From the NCBI GenBank assembly GCA_016191555.1, contig JACPVX010000025.1, forward strand, positions 1-64,000: DNA of 64,000 nucleotides. Direction: 5' to 3'. The position numbers and the translations under genes are program-made. This document shows positions 18,803 to 27,695 of the stretch, in pieces. This DNA is from Bacteroidota bacterium. Lineage in GTDB: Bacteria; Bacteroidota; Bacteroidia; Cytophagales; Cyclobacteriaceae. The first letter of the stretch is position 1; each line of letters starts with the position of its first letter. Below the pieces are notes generated by a model that was not told the DNA's origin, searched no databases, and saw nothing but the letters and a program-made list of their open reading frames with translations.

Positions 18803-19000
18803 TTGCATGAAACTACACCGCAACAAAAAGCAATAGAGATTTCCTACAAATTTCAGCCTGCCGGACTTACTTTTAACACGCATTGGCAACATGGCATTGT
18901 CAGCCTAGAATTTTCGGATGCGGATAAAGAGGGAATTCGATTGCGGGTTACTAAATGGCAGGGGTTCAAAGTATTTATGGAACCAAGTAGAAATTATTAA
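18803..19000 (+). CDS. Small hypothetical ORF (uncertain)
   Basis: A 65-codon frame starting at a TTG, just after the first prefix-domain permease. The composition looks protein-like (AIEISYKFQPAGLTF, HGIVSLEFSDADKEGIRLRV), but no family is recognised. An ATG two bases into the frame at 18807 runs only nine codons in another frame before a stop, so this could be a small gene with a TTG start or a frameshifted remnant. Low confidence. Confidence 0.25.
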   Translation: MHETTPQQKAIEISYKFQPAGLTFNTHWQHGIVSLEFSDADKEGIRLRVTKWQGFKVFMEPSRNY

Positions 19001-19138
19001 CACATTATTTGCCCGCGAAAGTGAACGCTCTGTTCACCATTGAACAAATTAATCTTAGTTTAACCCGCTAATACGCGCAATTCGAGCGTTTTTATTTTTG
19101 GCACAATTATTATTACTACAAATAGGAATTAATTTTTT
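19001..19138. other. Intergenic region before padR-2: inverted repeat and -7 box
   Basis: Contains a perfect inverted repeat GTGAAC-GCTCT-GTTCAC at 19021-19037, a possible regulator site, and TATTTTTG at 19093-19100, a match to the Bacteroidota -7 consensus, 38 bases before the padR ATG. No matching -33 box is evident. Nothing else is seen. Confidence 0.4.
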
Positions 19139-19477
19139 ATGAAGAAATATCAATTAGGTGAATTTGAAGAAGTGGTCATGCTTACAGTCGGGATTTTGTA
19201 TAATGAAGCGTACGGAGTATCGATCAAAAAAGACATCGAAACAAGGCTGAAGCGCAGTGTCAGTGTTGGCGCATTGCAAACGGCCTTGAGGCGATTGGAG
19301 GACAAAGGCTATCTTAAATCGTTTGAAGGCGAAGCAACGGAAGAGCGTGCAGGCCGTCCGAAGAAATATTTTCAGATCACCGCTTTGGGTAAGAAAGCAA
19401 TGGAGTATACCAAAAGCACACGAGATGAGTTGTGGAACGCAATACCGAAGATGGCGCTGCAGGTTAAGATTGTTTAA
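19139..19477 (+). CDS. PadR family transcriptional regulator (permease-linked)
   Basis: A 112-residue PadR protein, paralogous to those at 15797 and 23782. Features are LGEFEEVVMLTVGILYNEAYGVSIKKDIE, the recognition segment SVGALQTALRRLEDKGYLKS and the wing ERAGRPKKYFQITALGKKAM. Unlike the other two pairs it does not overlap the next gene: 40 bases separate its stop from the TTG start of the permease. Control of the adjacent permease is inferred from context. Confidence 0.92.
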   Translation: MKKYQLGEFEEVVMLTVGILYNEAYGVSIKKDIETRLKRSVSVGALQTALRRLEDKGYLKSFEGEATEERAGRPKKYFQITALGKKAMEYTKSTRDELWNAIPKMALQVKIV

Positions 19478-19517
19478 TTGCTTTGCACTCCAACTGTTCA
19501 TGAAAACGACTTGAATT

Positions 19518-22193
19518 TTGAAACACAACAGCCAACATCCACCCAAATTCTTTTTAAAATTCTTCCGTTGGTTCTGCCATCCGAAGTTACAGAAGTATAT
19601 CGAAGGAGATTTGATGGAGTTGTATGACGAAAGGCTGAGGCAAAAAGGTAAACGCAAAGCAGATTTGAAATTTGTCATCGATGTTTTATTACTCTTTCGG
19701 CCGAGCATCATCAAACCTGCGGAAGGATATCATCACCTAAACGAGTATGGCATGTTAAAAAATTATTTTAAAATCAGCATTCGCACCATCTGGAAACACA
19801 AAGTTTTTTCTTTCATCAACATTTTTGGACTGGCCGTGGCTATGTCCATTTGTATGCTCATCATTCTTATGCTGGCTGATCAGCATCGCTACGATCAGTT
19901 CCACGGAAAAAGAGACAGAATCTATCGGATTCTTACTAAAATCCCCAAATCGCTAAAACCAAATGCTTCCAGCCCTTTCCCGTTGGCCAGCGCAATGAAA
20001 TCTGACTATTCCATAGTTGAAGATGCTACCCACTTAGTGCCTGGTGTTGGTGGAGATGCGGTCTATGAACAACGAAGCGCAGAGATGCGAGGCTTTTTCG
20101 CTGATCAATCTTTTTTCAACGTCTTTAGTTTTGAATTAGAGAAAGGAAATAAAGACAAGGCATTGACTTCGCCAAACGCAATGATCATCTCAACTGAAAT
20201 TGCCCACATTTTATTTAAAGACGAAGAACCTATAGGCAAAACGGTTGAGTTTACGAATCGTGGGTTAAGTCATCTAGTGAAAGACGGAGAATCGACTCCG
20301 ACCTATTGGGGAACTTATACTATTACCGGGGTGATCGATCATCAAAAACAAAAGTCGCACATCAAATTTGGCGTTTTGATTTCAGCATCAACCATAACAT
20401 CGCTGCATGCTGATGAAAAAATTCGAGACATGAGTGATAATTGGTCAGAGTATTCCAATTGTTACACCTACGTGTTACTTCATCCTGAAAATACGCCAGA
20501 AGATTTAACAAGAGCACTTGGCGAGATCGTTGCTCATAAGTATACCAATGCCGCAGAACTAAAAGGGTTGAAACTGATTGGGCAACCACTGCCTGCTATC
20601 ACTCCGGGGATATTTGTCGGCAACCCAATCAGTTTCAGCTTGCCCATTGAAGTTTATTATTTTCTTTCTTTTCTCGCATTTGCTATCATGTTGTCGGCTG
20701 GCGTAAACTACACGAACCTATCGACTGCAAGGGCCCTTACGCGCGCAAAGGAGATTGGCGTGAGAAAAGTAACTGGCGCAAAGCGCAAGGATTTGATTTA
20801 TCAATTTTTAAGTGAATCCATACTTATTGCGTTTCTGGCAATGATACTAGCAATGATTCTGTTGCAGTTCATGAAGCCTGCATTTAGGGGTTTGTGGGTC
20901 AATCAATATTTAAATTTCGAGTTGCCAGAAAACATAAGCGTTTATTTTTATTTCGTTTTGTTCACACTTCTTGTGGGCTTATTAGCTGGTATCTATCCGG
21001 CTTTCCGTTTGTCTAAACTGCAACCAATACTTGCCATTCAGAAAAAGGAAAGTTCTTTTTCAAAAAAGTTAGGGATGCAGAAATTTCTGAGTGTCTCGCA
21101 ATTTATTATTTCACTTTTCTTTATCACCACCTCGATTCTCATTTACAATCAATTCAAACATCATCTATCCATTGATTATGGATTTAATGCCAAGCCGATA
21201 GTCAACATCAAGCTACAAGGCAATGATTACACAAAAGTGTCAAACGAGTTAAGCAAGTTACCGGGTGTTATATCTATCTCAGCTAGTGATTACTTGCCCG
21301 CAACGGGCACACAAAATGGAACGGCTCTGAAAATAGTGGGAAGTGAAAAAGACTATTTGAGCCTTACCGTTCTTGTAACGGACGAAAAGTTTGCGGACAA
21401 CTTTGCGCTTAAAATAGTGGCAGGTAAAAACCTTCCTGCATTCAATCAAGCAGCCGACCGATTTATACTAGTGAATGAATCGGCTGTGAATAAGTTTGGA
21501 TACCAGCATCCTTCAGAAATAGTAGGCCAACTCATGGAACAGTACAACACTGGCGAAACATTTGAAGTAATTGGGGTAATCAAAGATTTTCGGTTCAGAA
21601 TGCCTAGCGAACAAGAGGCCATTGCACCACTCATGATATATGATCGCCCTGCCAGCCTTCGATACGCGAATGTTAAAATAGCAGCCGCCAACCGATCGCA
21701 AACTTTAGCTAAAATTGAAGACACATGGAAACGTATCGATCCGGTGCACCTCTTGGATTGTCAATTCTATGATGAGCAGTTAGCCGAGACAAATCAAGGC
21801 CTTGTAGATATAGTCTCAATCATTGGGTGCTTTGCATTTCTCGCCATCTTGATTGCCTGCTTAGGTTTGCTAGGCATGGCCACTTACACTACCGAGCGAA
21901 GGATAAAAGAAATTGGCATTCGCAAAGTAATGGGTGCCGAAAATCGAGCGATTATCTGGCTTCTATCCAAAGGGTTTCTCAAGATGTTAGCTCTATCAAT
22001 CATTGTCGGTGCACCTGTCAGTTACTTTGTGAATAACTTTTGGCTCCAGTATTTTCCCAACCGTGTCGACTTTGGAATTGGCACAGTATTGTTCGGTATA
22101 TTCATACTGATGTTTTTGGGTTTGATCACAATCGGCTCGCAAACCTGGCGTGCATCCAAAGGAAATCCGGCAGATACCCTGCGCATGGAATAA
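19518..22193 (+). CDS. FtsX/MacB-like permease with N-terminal permease prefix domain (PadR-linked)
   Basis: An 891-residue membrane protein that starts at a TTG; the frame has a stop just upstream and no earlier ATG. The prefix domain covers about residues 1-75 (FRWFCHPKLQKYIEGDLMELYDERLR). Two FtsX units follow, the first with NLSTARALTRAKEIGVRKVTGAK and the second with TERRIKEIGIRKVMGAE, each preceded by a periplasmic MacB-type domain. The C-terminus is NPADTLRME. It is the most divergent of the three prefix-domain permeases. No ATPase gene is adjacent; substrate unknown. Confidence 0.89.
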   Translation: MKHNSQHPPKFFLKFFRWFCHPKLQKYIEGDLMELYDERLRQKGKRKADLKFVIDVLLLFRPSIIKPAEGYHHLNEYGMLKNYFKISIRTIWKHKVFSFINIFGLAVAMSICMLIILMLADQHRYDQFHGKRDRIYRILTKIPKSLKPNASSPFPLASAMKSDYSIVEDATHLVPGVGGDAVYEQRSAEMRGFFADQSFFNVFSFELEKGNKDKALTSPNAMIISTEIAHILFKDEEPIGKTVEFTNRGLSHLVKDGESTPTYWGTYTITGVIDHQKQKSHIKFGVLISASTITSLHADEKIRDMSDNWSEYSNCYTYVLLHPENTPEDLTRALGEIVAHKYTNAAELKGLKLIGQPLPAITPGIFVGNPISFSLPIEVYYFLSFLAFAIMLSAGVNYTNLSTARALTRAKEIGVRKVTGAKRKDLIYQFLSESILIAFLAMILAMILLQFMKPAFRGLWVNQYLNFELPENISVYFYFVLFTLLVGLLAGIYPAFRLSKLQPILAIQKKESSFSKKLGMQKFLSVSQFIISLFFITTSILIYNQFKHHLSIDYGFNAKPIVNIKLQGNDYTKVSNELSKLPGVISISASDYLPATGTQNGTALKIVGSEKDYLSLTVLVTDEKFADNFALKIVAGKNLPAFNQAADRFILVNESAVNKFGYQHPSEIVGQLMEQYNTGETFEVIGVIKDFRFRMPSEQEAIAPLMIYDRPASLRYANVKIAAANRSQTLAKIEDTWKRIDPVHLLDCQFYDEQLAETNQGLVDIVSIIGCFAFLAILIACLGLLGMATYTTERRIKEIGIRKVMGAENRAIIWLLSKGFLKMLALSIIVGAPVSYFVNNFWLQYFPNRVDFGIGTVLFGIFILMFLGLITIGSQTWRASKGNPADTLRME

Positions 22194-22477
22194 AGAAATG
22201 CCAATGACGGGGCAATTAACCATGAAGTGTAAAAGACGGGTAAAAACGGAATCTTACGATTCGCACATGCCCGTTAAACGCGTAACATGGCGGCTCAATA
22301 AATGGTTATGCAACAACCCGAATTAGTCAAACGACTAACATTGTATAACCAGTTTGTCCAAAATACCACAGTGCCCTCGGACCTCATAAATACTGTTAAA
22401 AACCCCTTTGTCATACAAATGTCGTCTAAATGGCGGCCTGAAAATTTAGTACTACTTTTGAGTGCCCATAGCTTTGC
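22194..22477. other. Intergenic region with no supported gene
   Basis: Holds two matches to the -7 consensus near its end: TACTTTTG at 22453-22460 and TAGCTTTG at 22469-22476. The first is placed to serve the XRE gene, especially if translation begins at the second Met codon (22499). Short frames here do not look like genes. Confidence 0.35.
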
Positions 22478-22918
22478 ATGCAAAAAACACTCAAAGAAAT
22501 GACTGCTTCTTGGCTTCGTGATGGAAGGCTATCGAAAGGGCTTACCCAAAAGGAACTCTCCGAACGATCGCACATCAGTATGCGCTCTATTCAACGTATT
22601 GAAAACGGTGAGCTTGTTCCGCGCAGCCACACGTTGAAAACACTTGCAAAAATTCTCGAACTGTCTTTTGAAGACTTTATGAAGTCTGCACGCGAACAGG
22701 AGTTTACCATTCCGCAAGGGGATGCGCATACACTCACGCAACCACAGCGAACGGTGCTTTCCATAGACATTTGTTCGGTTATTTTTTTATTGGCTTGGGC
22801 TTATGTGGCGCAAGCACCCAACTTTCCTGAAACCACCTTCGAATTGCTGGTTTTTATAAGCCTTACGCTTACGCTGATTACAGGCATTCTTTTTTCGTTG
22901 TGGCGTAAAAACGCCTGA
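22478..22918 (+). CDS. Membrane-anchored XRE-type helix-turn-helix regulator
   Basis: A 146-residue protein. Residues 10-66 form an XRE/Cro helix-turn-helix (LSKGLTQKELSERSHISMRSIQRIENGEL, then LKTLAKILELSFEDF). After a linker, two hydrophobic segments (SIDICSVIFLLAWAYVA and LLVFISLTLTLITGILFSLW) are predicted membrane helices, so it probably senses from the membrane. The start could be 22478 or the ATG at 22499 (MTASWLRDG). The CPBP protease gene follows after 25 bases. This arrangement of HTH regulator and CPBP protein is inferred to be one operon. Confidence 0.85.
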   Translation: MQKTLKEMTASWLRDGRLSKGLTQKELSERSHISMRSIQRIENGELVPRSHTLKTLAKILELSFEDFMKSAREQEFTIPQGDAHTLTQPQRTVLSIDICSVIFLLAWAYVAQAPNFPETTFELLVFISLTLTLITGILFSLWRKNA

Positions 22919-22943
22919 TTCCTCATTTTAACTTCACACTTTT

Positions 22944-23627
22944 ATGATAGGCATTTTAATTCAATTGGCTTTGTCGTGGCTATTCGTTTGGCTTTTCGAC
23001 AGAAGCAATCTTTCTGTTCTGGGATTTCGACCCACAAAAGAACGACTGCAACATTTTGTAATCTTCTTATTGACAGCAGCGGCCTTTAGTGCTTCTGGCT
23101 TTGGACTTAAGATGTGGATTGCCGAACAGCGTTGGCAACTAAATCCTGAATGTAGTTTACAACTCATCGCTGAAGGAATGTGGTTTAACATCAAATCGGT
23201 TTTGTACGAAGAGCTGATTTTTCGTGGAGCCTTGTTTTACATCCTCATTAAAAAGGTTGGCGCGACCAAAGCCATTTGGATTTCATCTACAGCCTTTGGC
23301 ATGTACCATTGGTTTTCGCAAGGAAGTTTGGGAGAGCCGGTCCCCATGCTGATCACCTTTATAGTTACAGGAACGATGGGTCTGGTATTGGCATACGGCT
23401 ATACTAAAACTCAATCGCTCCATGTGCCAATTGCCATTCATTTTGGCTGGAATGTGGTACAACAAGTTGTGTTTTCAAATGGACCAATCGGGAAGCGACT
23501 GTTCATTGAAGTTTTGCCTCAACCTGAAGTAACCGTTTCATACTTCAGTTTTTTCTTCATGCAGCTATTTCCAATTGTGGGCGTATTGGTTGTGTGTGCT
23601 CTGGGCATAAAGTATCTGAAGTCTTAA
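22944..23627 (+). CDS. CPBP family intramembrane metalloprotease
   Basis: A 227-residue polytopic membrane protein of the CAAX protease / bacteriocin-processing (CPBP/Abi) family. The active-site motifs are intact: EExxxR at residues 89-94 (YEELIFRG), FGMYHW with His122, and HFGWN with His166 and Asn170. Family members cleave prenylated proteins in eukaryotes, and in bacteria some give immunity to self-made bacteriocins; many have unknown roles. It lies between PadR/permease pairs, directly after the membrane XRE regulator. Peptide processing or self-protection linked to the permeases is a speculative reading. Confidence 0.9.
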   Translation: MIGILIQLALSWLFVWLFDRSNLSVLGFRPTKERLQHFVIFLLTAAAFSASGFGLKMWIAEQRWQLNPECSLQLIAEGMWFNIKSVLYEELIFRGALFYILIKKVGATKAIWISSTAFGMYHWFSQGSLGEPVPMLITFIVTGTMGLVLAYGYTKTQSLHVPIAIHFGWNVVQQVVFSNGPIGKRLFIEVLPQPEVTVSYFSFFFMQLFPIVGVLVVCALGIKYLKS

Positions 23628-23721
23628 TGTGGGATACAGTAAATAGTATCAAGATCTAATTCCTCGGAGGTCTTTTCATCATGCCCCAGTGAATTTAGCT
23701 GAATGATGAACTTTTAAATCC

Positions 23722-23775
23722 ATTTACTTAACAAAAATGAAACTAATCTATTATATTCACGTTTGTTAAGTAAAT
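23722..23775 (+). promoter_or_regulatory. Perfect long inverted repeat, probable PadR operator
   Basis: Two perfectly complementary 14-base arms, ATTTACTTAACAAA (23722-23735) and TTTGTTAAGTAAAT (23762-23775), with a 26-base spacer. The second arm ends six bases before the padR ATG at 23782, over the ribosome-binding region. The geometry suits binding of a dimeric PadR and autorepression. Binding itself is inferred. Confidence 0.65.
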
Positions 23776-23781
23776 AAACCT

Positions 23782-24111
23782 ATGATACAGCAGCAATCCC
23801 TTGGTGAATTTGAAGAACTTGTTTTACTCTTAGTGGCCGCTCTGCACGATGAGGCGTATGGCGTAGCCATTTTAGAAAACCTAGAAGCGAAGCTTAAAAA
23901 GAAAGTGAACATCAGTGCCGTGCATGTGGCGCTAAAGCGCATTGAAGACAAAGGCTTTGTGAAGTCACGCTTTGGCGGAATTACGGAAGACCGCGGAGGC
24001 AGACGCAAAAAATTCTATGTGATCACGGCACTCGGAAAAAAAATGCTCGACAACCAATACGCGTTGCGCACGAGCATCTATCAGCAAATTCCAAAAATTT
24101 CGTTTGGATGA
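23782..24111 (+). CDS. PadR family transcriptional regulator (permease-linked)
   Basis: A 109-residue PadR protein: LGEFEELVLLLVAALHDEAYGVAILENLE, then NISAVHVALKRIEDKGFVKSRFG and the wing EDRGGRRKKFYVITALGKKML. Its stop overlaps the following permease start (ATGA), so the two are translationally coupled. The perfect inverted repeat directly upstream is the best operator candidate among the three padR genes here, which supports autoregulation. Confidence 0.94.
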   Translation: MIQQQSLGEFEELVLLLVAALHDEAYGVAILENLEAKLKKKVNISAVHVALKRIEDKGFVKSRFGGITEDRGGRRKKFYVITALGKKMLDNQYALRTSIYQQIPKISFG

Positions 24112-26765
24112 AACTCATGCCACCCAAGCGTCCTCTTCAATTTCTCCGCTGGTTTTGTCGGGAGGATTATCTCGATGAAATTGAAGGAGACCTGATAGAG
24201 GTTTTTTTAAAACAGGCGGAAACAAATCCGCGCAAAGCGAAACGAGTATTTACGTGGAGTGTGATCAAGTATTTCAGACCGGAATTCATCAAGTCGTTTA
24301 AGTATCCTTTACAATCTAACACAACTGATATGTTAAAAAATTATTTGATCATCGGGTGGCGGAGTTTAGTGAAGCAGAAAATGTATTCGGCCATTAAAAT
24401 TGGCGGATTTGCATTGGGTATAGCCGCATGTTTATTGATTGCGTTGTTTATTCAAGATGAACTGGGCTACGACAAACAATATGCCAATGGGCAATCTGTT
24501 TACCGTGTGGTTGGTTCGGTAAATGGAAATAACGGAATCGAAAGAAATACTTTTTTCCCGGCTCCGATGAGCGCTGCATTGAAAGAAGATTTTCCGGAAG
24601 TGCTGAAGGCGGGTCGTTATAATGCAGGTGAATTGTTTGGTGCCGGCAGCAATGAAGTGCGGCCAGGAGATCAAATCGAAAATTCATATGATGAAGGCTT
24701 TGCTTATTTCGATCAAGAGCTGGCGGATATCTTGCCGCTGAAATTTATACATGGCAGTGCCGCCCGCGCGCTGGAGCAACCCAATTCCATCGTGATCACC
24801 CAGCGTAAAGCAGAAAAATATTTTCCCAATCAAAATCCGGTAGGAAAAACGCTTGTCGTTAATAATGAAGTTAAACCATACACTGTTTCAGGTGTGGTTG
24901 AGAATTTTTCGAATACCCACCTGCCGTTTGATTTTTTGATCAGCACCCAAGGATTAGAATTTTGGCAAGGCGAACAAAAAGACTGGGGTGCCAGCAATTA
25001 TGCCATTTACATTTTGATTGATCCAACTGTAAATCCGAAGGAGTTAGAAAAAAAGATCAGCAAAGGTGTTATCGATAAATATGTTTTGCCGATGATGGTG
25101 GAGGGAGGCATGTCGGAAGCGGAAGCCAAACGATTTATGCAGGAAAAAAATGTACACTTGCAGTTGCAGTCACTTAGCGACATTCATTTGTACTCCTCCG
25201 ATGTGCAAGACGGCTTTGTGCATGGCGACATCCGGTTTGTGTGGATGTTTGGAGGCATTGCTGTTTTTATTTTGTTGATAGCGATTATCAACTTTATCAA
25301 CCTGTCCACGGCTAAGTCTGCCAACCGCGCGAAGGAAGTGGGCTTACGCAAAGTCGTGGGGTCGGAACGAAGAAGTGTGATCCATCAGTTTTTGACGGAA
25401 TCAGTTTTATTCAGCATTCTATCTTTTGGTGTTGGCTTGTTACTGGCGTGGGCATTGTTGCCCTACTTCAATGCGTTGGCGTCAAAAACATTACTAATTC
25501 CCTGGACACAGTGGCAAGTGTTCCCTGTGATATTGGTAGCGGCTATTTTGATTGGAATTGTAGCGGGGTTGTACCCATCACTTTATCTCTCTTCGTTTCA
25601 GCCCATTCAGGTGTTGAAAGGAAGCATCAGCAAAGGCAGTAAAAGTTCACCGCTGCGTAGCACCCTTGTCATTTTTCAGTTTACAACTTCTATCGTGTTG
25701 ATCATCGGTACATTCGTGATTTATCAGCAGATGGAATTTATCCTGAATAAGAAAATTGGATTTGAGAAAGATCAGGTGGTGATTATTCAGGGAACGAATA
25801 CACTCGGACAACAAACGACAACTTTTAAAAATGAGTTGCTCAAAGTTCCGCATGTAGAAGCAGTAACTGTGAGCGATTACCTCCCGATTCGCGGCACCAA
25901 ACGCAACGGCAATCAATTTTGGGCCGAAGGAAAATCAGGAGATGATGAATCGGTGAATGGCCAAATCTGGAAAGTAGATCATGACTACATTCCAACTCTC
26001 GGAATGAAGATGGTCCAAGGCCGCAACTTCGATGTCAATCATGTCACGGATTCTTCCGCCATTATCGTCAATCAATCTATGGCGAAGCAACTGGGTGGCG
26101 AGGTGATCGGAAAGCGCCTCATGAATGGAGGAAAAGTATCGTGGACGATCATTGGCGTGGTTGAAGATTTTCACTTCGAATCGATAAAGGAAAACATCGG
26201 CAGCCTCTGCTTGCGATTAGGCAATAGCCCTTCGATGATTTCGGTGAAAGCAAGTTCTACCAACATGCAACAACTCCTCAGCAACCTAACAGAGACCTGG
26301 AAAAAATTTGCGCCTCATCAGCCGGCACGTTTTGCATTTTTAGATGATCGCTATGCTGCCATGTATGCTGATGTGCAACGCATGGGGCGAATCTTCACTA
26401 CGTTTGCTGTGTTGGCTATTATTGTCGCATGTCTCGGTTTATTTGCGCTCTCTGCATTTATGATCGAACAACGCACAAAAGAAATTGGCATTCGATTGGT
26501 GATGGGAGCATCATTAAAAAATGTTTTTGGTTTGCTCACCTTCAACTTTATTAAGTTAGTGATTGTTTCAATTGTAATCGGTGCGCCCATTGCCTGGTAC
26601 CTCATGAACCAATGGCTGCAGGATTTTGCTTATCGCATTGAAATATCATGGCTCGTCTTTGCCCTTACTGGGATGATTGCGATTACTATCGCATTACTGA
26701 CGATCAGCTACCAAGCCGTCAAAGCAGGTCTTGCGAATCCGGTAAAGAGTTTGAGGTCTGAATAA
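24108..26765 (+). CDS. FtsX/MacB-like permease with N-terminal permease prefix domain (PadR-linked)
   Basis: An 885-residue membrane protein. The prefix domain occupies roughly residues 1-70 (FLRWFCREDYLDEIEGDLIEVF). The first FtsX unit has NLSTAKSANRAKEVGLRKVVGSE and the second IEQRTKEIGIRLVMGAS, each with its preceding periplasmic domain and about four helices in total per unit. The C-terminus is NPVKSLRSE. It is coupled to its PadR regulator by a four-base overlap. As for the sister proteins, transport partner, direction and substrate are unknown. Confidence 0.9.
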   Translation: MKLMPPKRPLQFLRWFCREDYLDEIEGDLIEVFLKQAETNPRKAKRVFTWSVIKYFRPEFIKSFKYPLQSNTTDMLKNYLIIGWRSLVKQKMYSAIKIGGFALGIAACLLIALFIQDELGYDKQYANGQSVYRVVGSVNGNNGIERNTFFPAPMSAALKEDFPEVLKAGRYNAGELFGAGSNEVRPGDQIENSYDEGFAYFDQELADILPLKFIHGSAARALEQPNSIVITQRKAEKYFPNQNPVGKTLVVNNEVKPYTVSGVVENFSNTHLPFDFLISTQGLEFWQGEQKDWGASNYAIYILIDPTVNPKELEKKISKGVIDKYVLPMMVEGGMSEAEAKRFMQEKNVHLQLQSLSDIHLYSSDVQDGFVHGDIRFVWMFGGIAVFILLIAIINFINLSTAKSANRAKEVGLRKVVGSERRSVIHQFLTESVLFSILSFGVGLLLAWALLPYFNALASKTLLIPWTQWQVFPVILVAAILIGIVAGLYPSLYLSSFQPIQVLKGSISKGSKSSPLRSTLVIFQFTTSIVLIIGTFVIYQQMEFILNKKIGFEKDQVVIIQGTNTLGQQTTTFKNELLKVPHVEAVTVSDYLPIRGTKRNGNQFWAEGKSGDDESVNGQIWKVDHDYIPTLGMKMVQGRNFDVNHVTDSSAIIVNQSMAKQLGGEVIGKRLMNGGKVSWTIIGVVEDFHFESIKENIGSLCLRLGNSPSMISVKASSTNMQQLLSNLTETWKKFAPHQPARFAFLDDRYAAMYADVQRMGRIFTTFAVLAIIVACLGLFALSAFMIEQRTKEIGIRLVMGASLKNVFGLLTFNFIKLVIVSIVIGAPIAWYLMNQWLQDFAYRIEISWLVFALTGMIAITIALLTISYQAVKAGLANPVKSLRSE

Positions 26766-26837
26766 ATATTCATAGAAACATATGGATGTGGAATAGTTTG
26801 CCGTTTTATACAATAAAATTCCCATCACCAAAATTCA

Positions 26838-27569
26838 ATGCTAATGAGGCTATCTCTGATTTTAATTTTTATAGTAACAGGTGTTAGTCCTTTGGTTGGC
26901 CAGACACTTTCTCAGAAGTACATCGAAGTAAGTGGCTTTGCTGAAAAAGAGATTACCGCTGATTATCTGGAAATGTCGATTACCATCAAAGAGAATGACA
27001 ACATCAAAAAAGACAATGACTTTGCTGTTCGTGAGAAAAACGTGCTTGATGCCTTAAGGAAATTAGGAATTATGGAAGCCGATATTCGGTTGGAAAACTT
27101 CAATGTGTACCGGTTTGGCTGGTCAAATTCTTCGAATCGCTACTCACTTTCGAAGTCGTACATCGTGAAGGTGCGAAATATGGATTCGATCAATGAATTT
27201 ACCATTCGACTGTTTGAAGCCGGAGCAAATGATCTGGAAATCGTAAGGCGTGTAAAAACAGACTTAGAAAAATACAAGGCAGAGGCCGTAAAAGAAGCCG
27301 TTGAAAATGCACGAGCTCGAGCTTCATTAATTGCCTCTACGTTGAATGTTTCAATCGGCTCGCCCATCCTCGTTTCTGAATTAGGTGAAAGCGTGTCCGA
27401 GCCAAATTCACGCCAAAACCTATTTTATGCTTATCAGAAATTACAATCAACAGGAGCTGTTCATCGCAGTGTTGATGACTCAGCACCTACGCCATCCGAC
27501 TCCAACATTGACATTCGCAAGATGAAAGTGAGTTATAGAGTGGTTATTCAGTTTGAGATCGTGAAGTAA
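26838..27569 (+). CDS. SIMPL (DUF541) domain-containing periplasmic protein
   Basis: A 243-residue protein with a signal peptide (cleavage near LVGQT, residue 21) and one SIMPL/DUF541 domain: ISGFAEKEI-type start (YIEVSGFAEKEITADYLEMSITIKE), a central KDNDFAVREKNVLDALRKLG helix, and YRVVIQFEIVK at the end. Known relatives include E. coli YggE (oxidative stress) and the mammalian SIMPL signalling protein; the bacterial biochemical role is not defined. It stands 72 bases after a PadR-linked permease and before another permease, so it may belong to the island. Confidence 0.88.
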   Translation: MLMRLSLILIFIVTGVSPLVGQTLSQKYIEVSGFAEKEITADYLEMSITIKENDNIKKDNDFAVREKNVLDALRKLGIMEADIRLENFNVYRFGWSNSSNRYSLSKSYIVKVRNMDSINEFTIRLFEAGANDLEIVRRVKTDLEKYKAEAVKEAVENARARASLIASTLNVSIGSPILVSELGESVSEPNSRQNLFYAYQKLQSTGAVHRSVDDSAPTPSDSNIDIRKMKVSYRVVIQFEIVK

Positions 27570-27695
27570 AACGGGCCCATCGAAGTTCTTTTATCACCAC
27601 CTAAAAAATAGTTGCTGCTTTCGTGCAACCTCTGCCAATTCGTGAAGTATATCCTTCTATAACTTCAGAAGTATTACGAATCTGCCATTATTTCT

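Noticed and set aside
22302..22502. 66-codon frame before the XRE gene
   Set aside because: Overlaps the promoter-like motifs and the start of the XRE gene and has no recognisable features.
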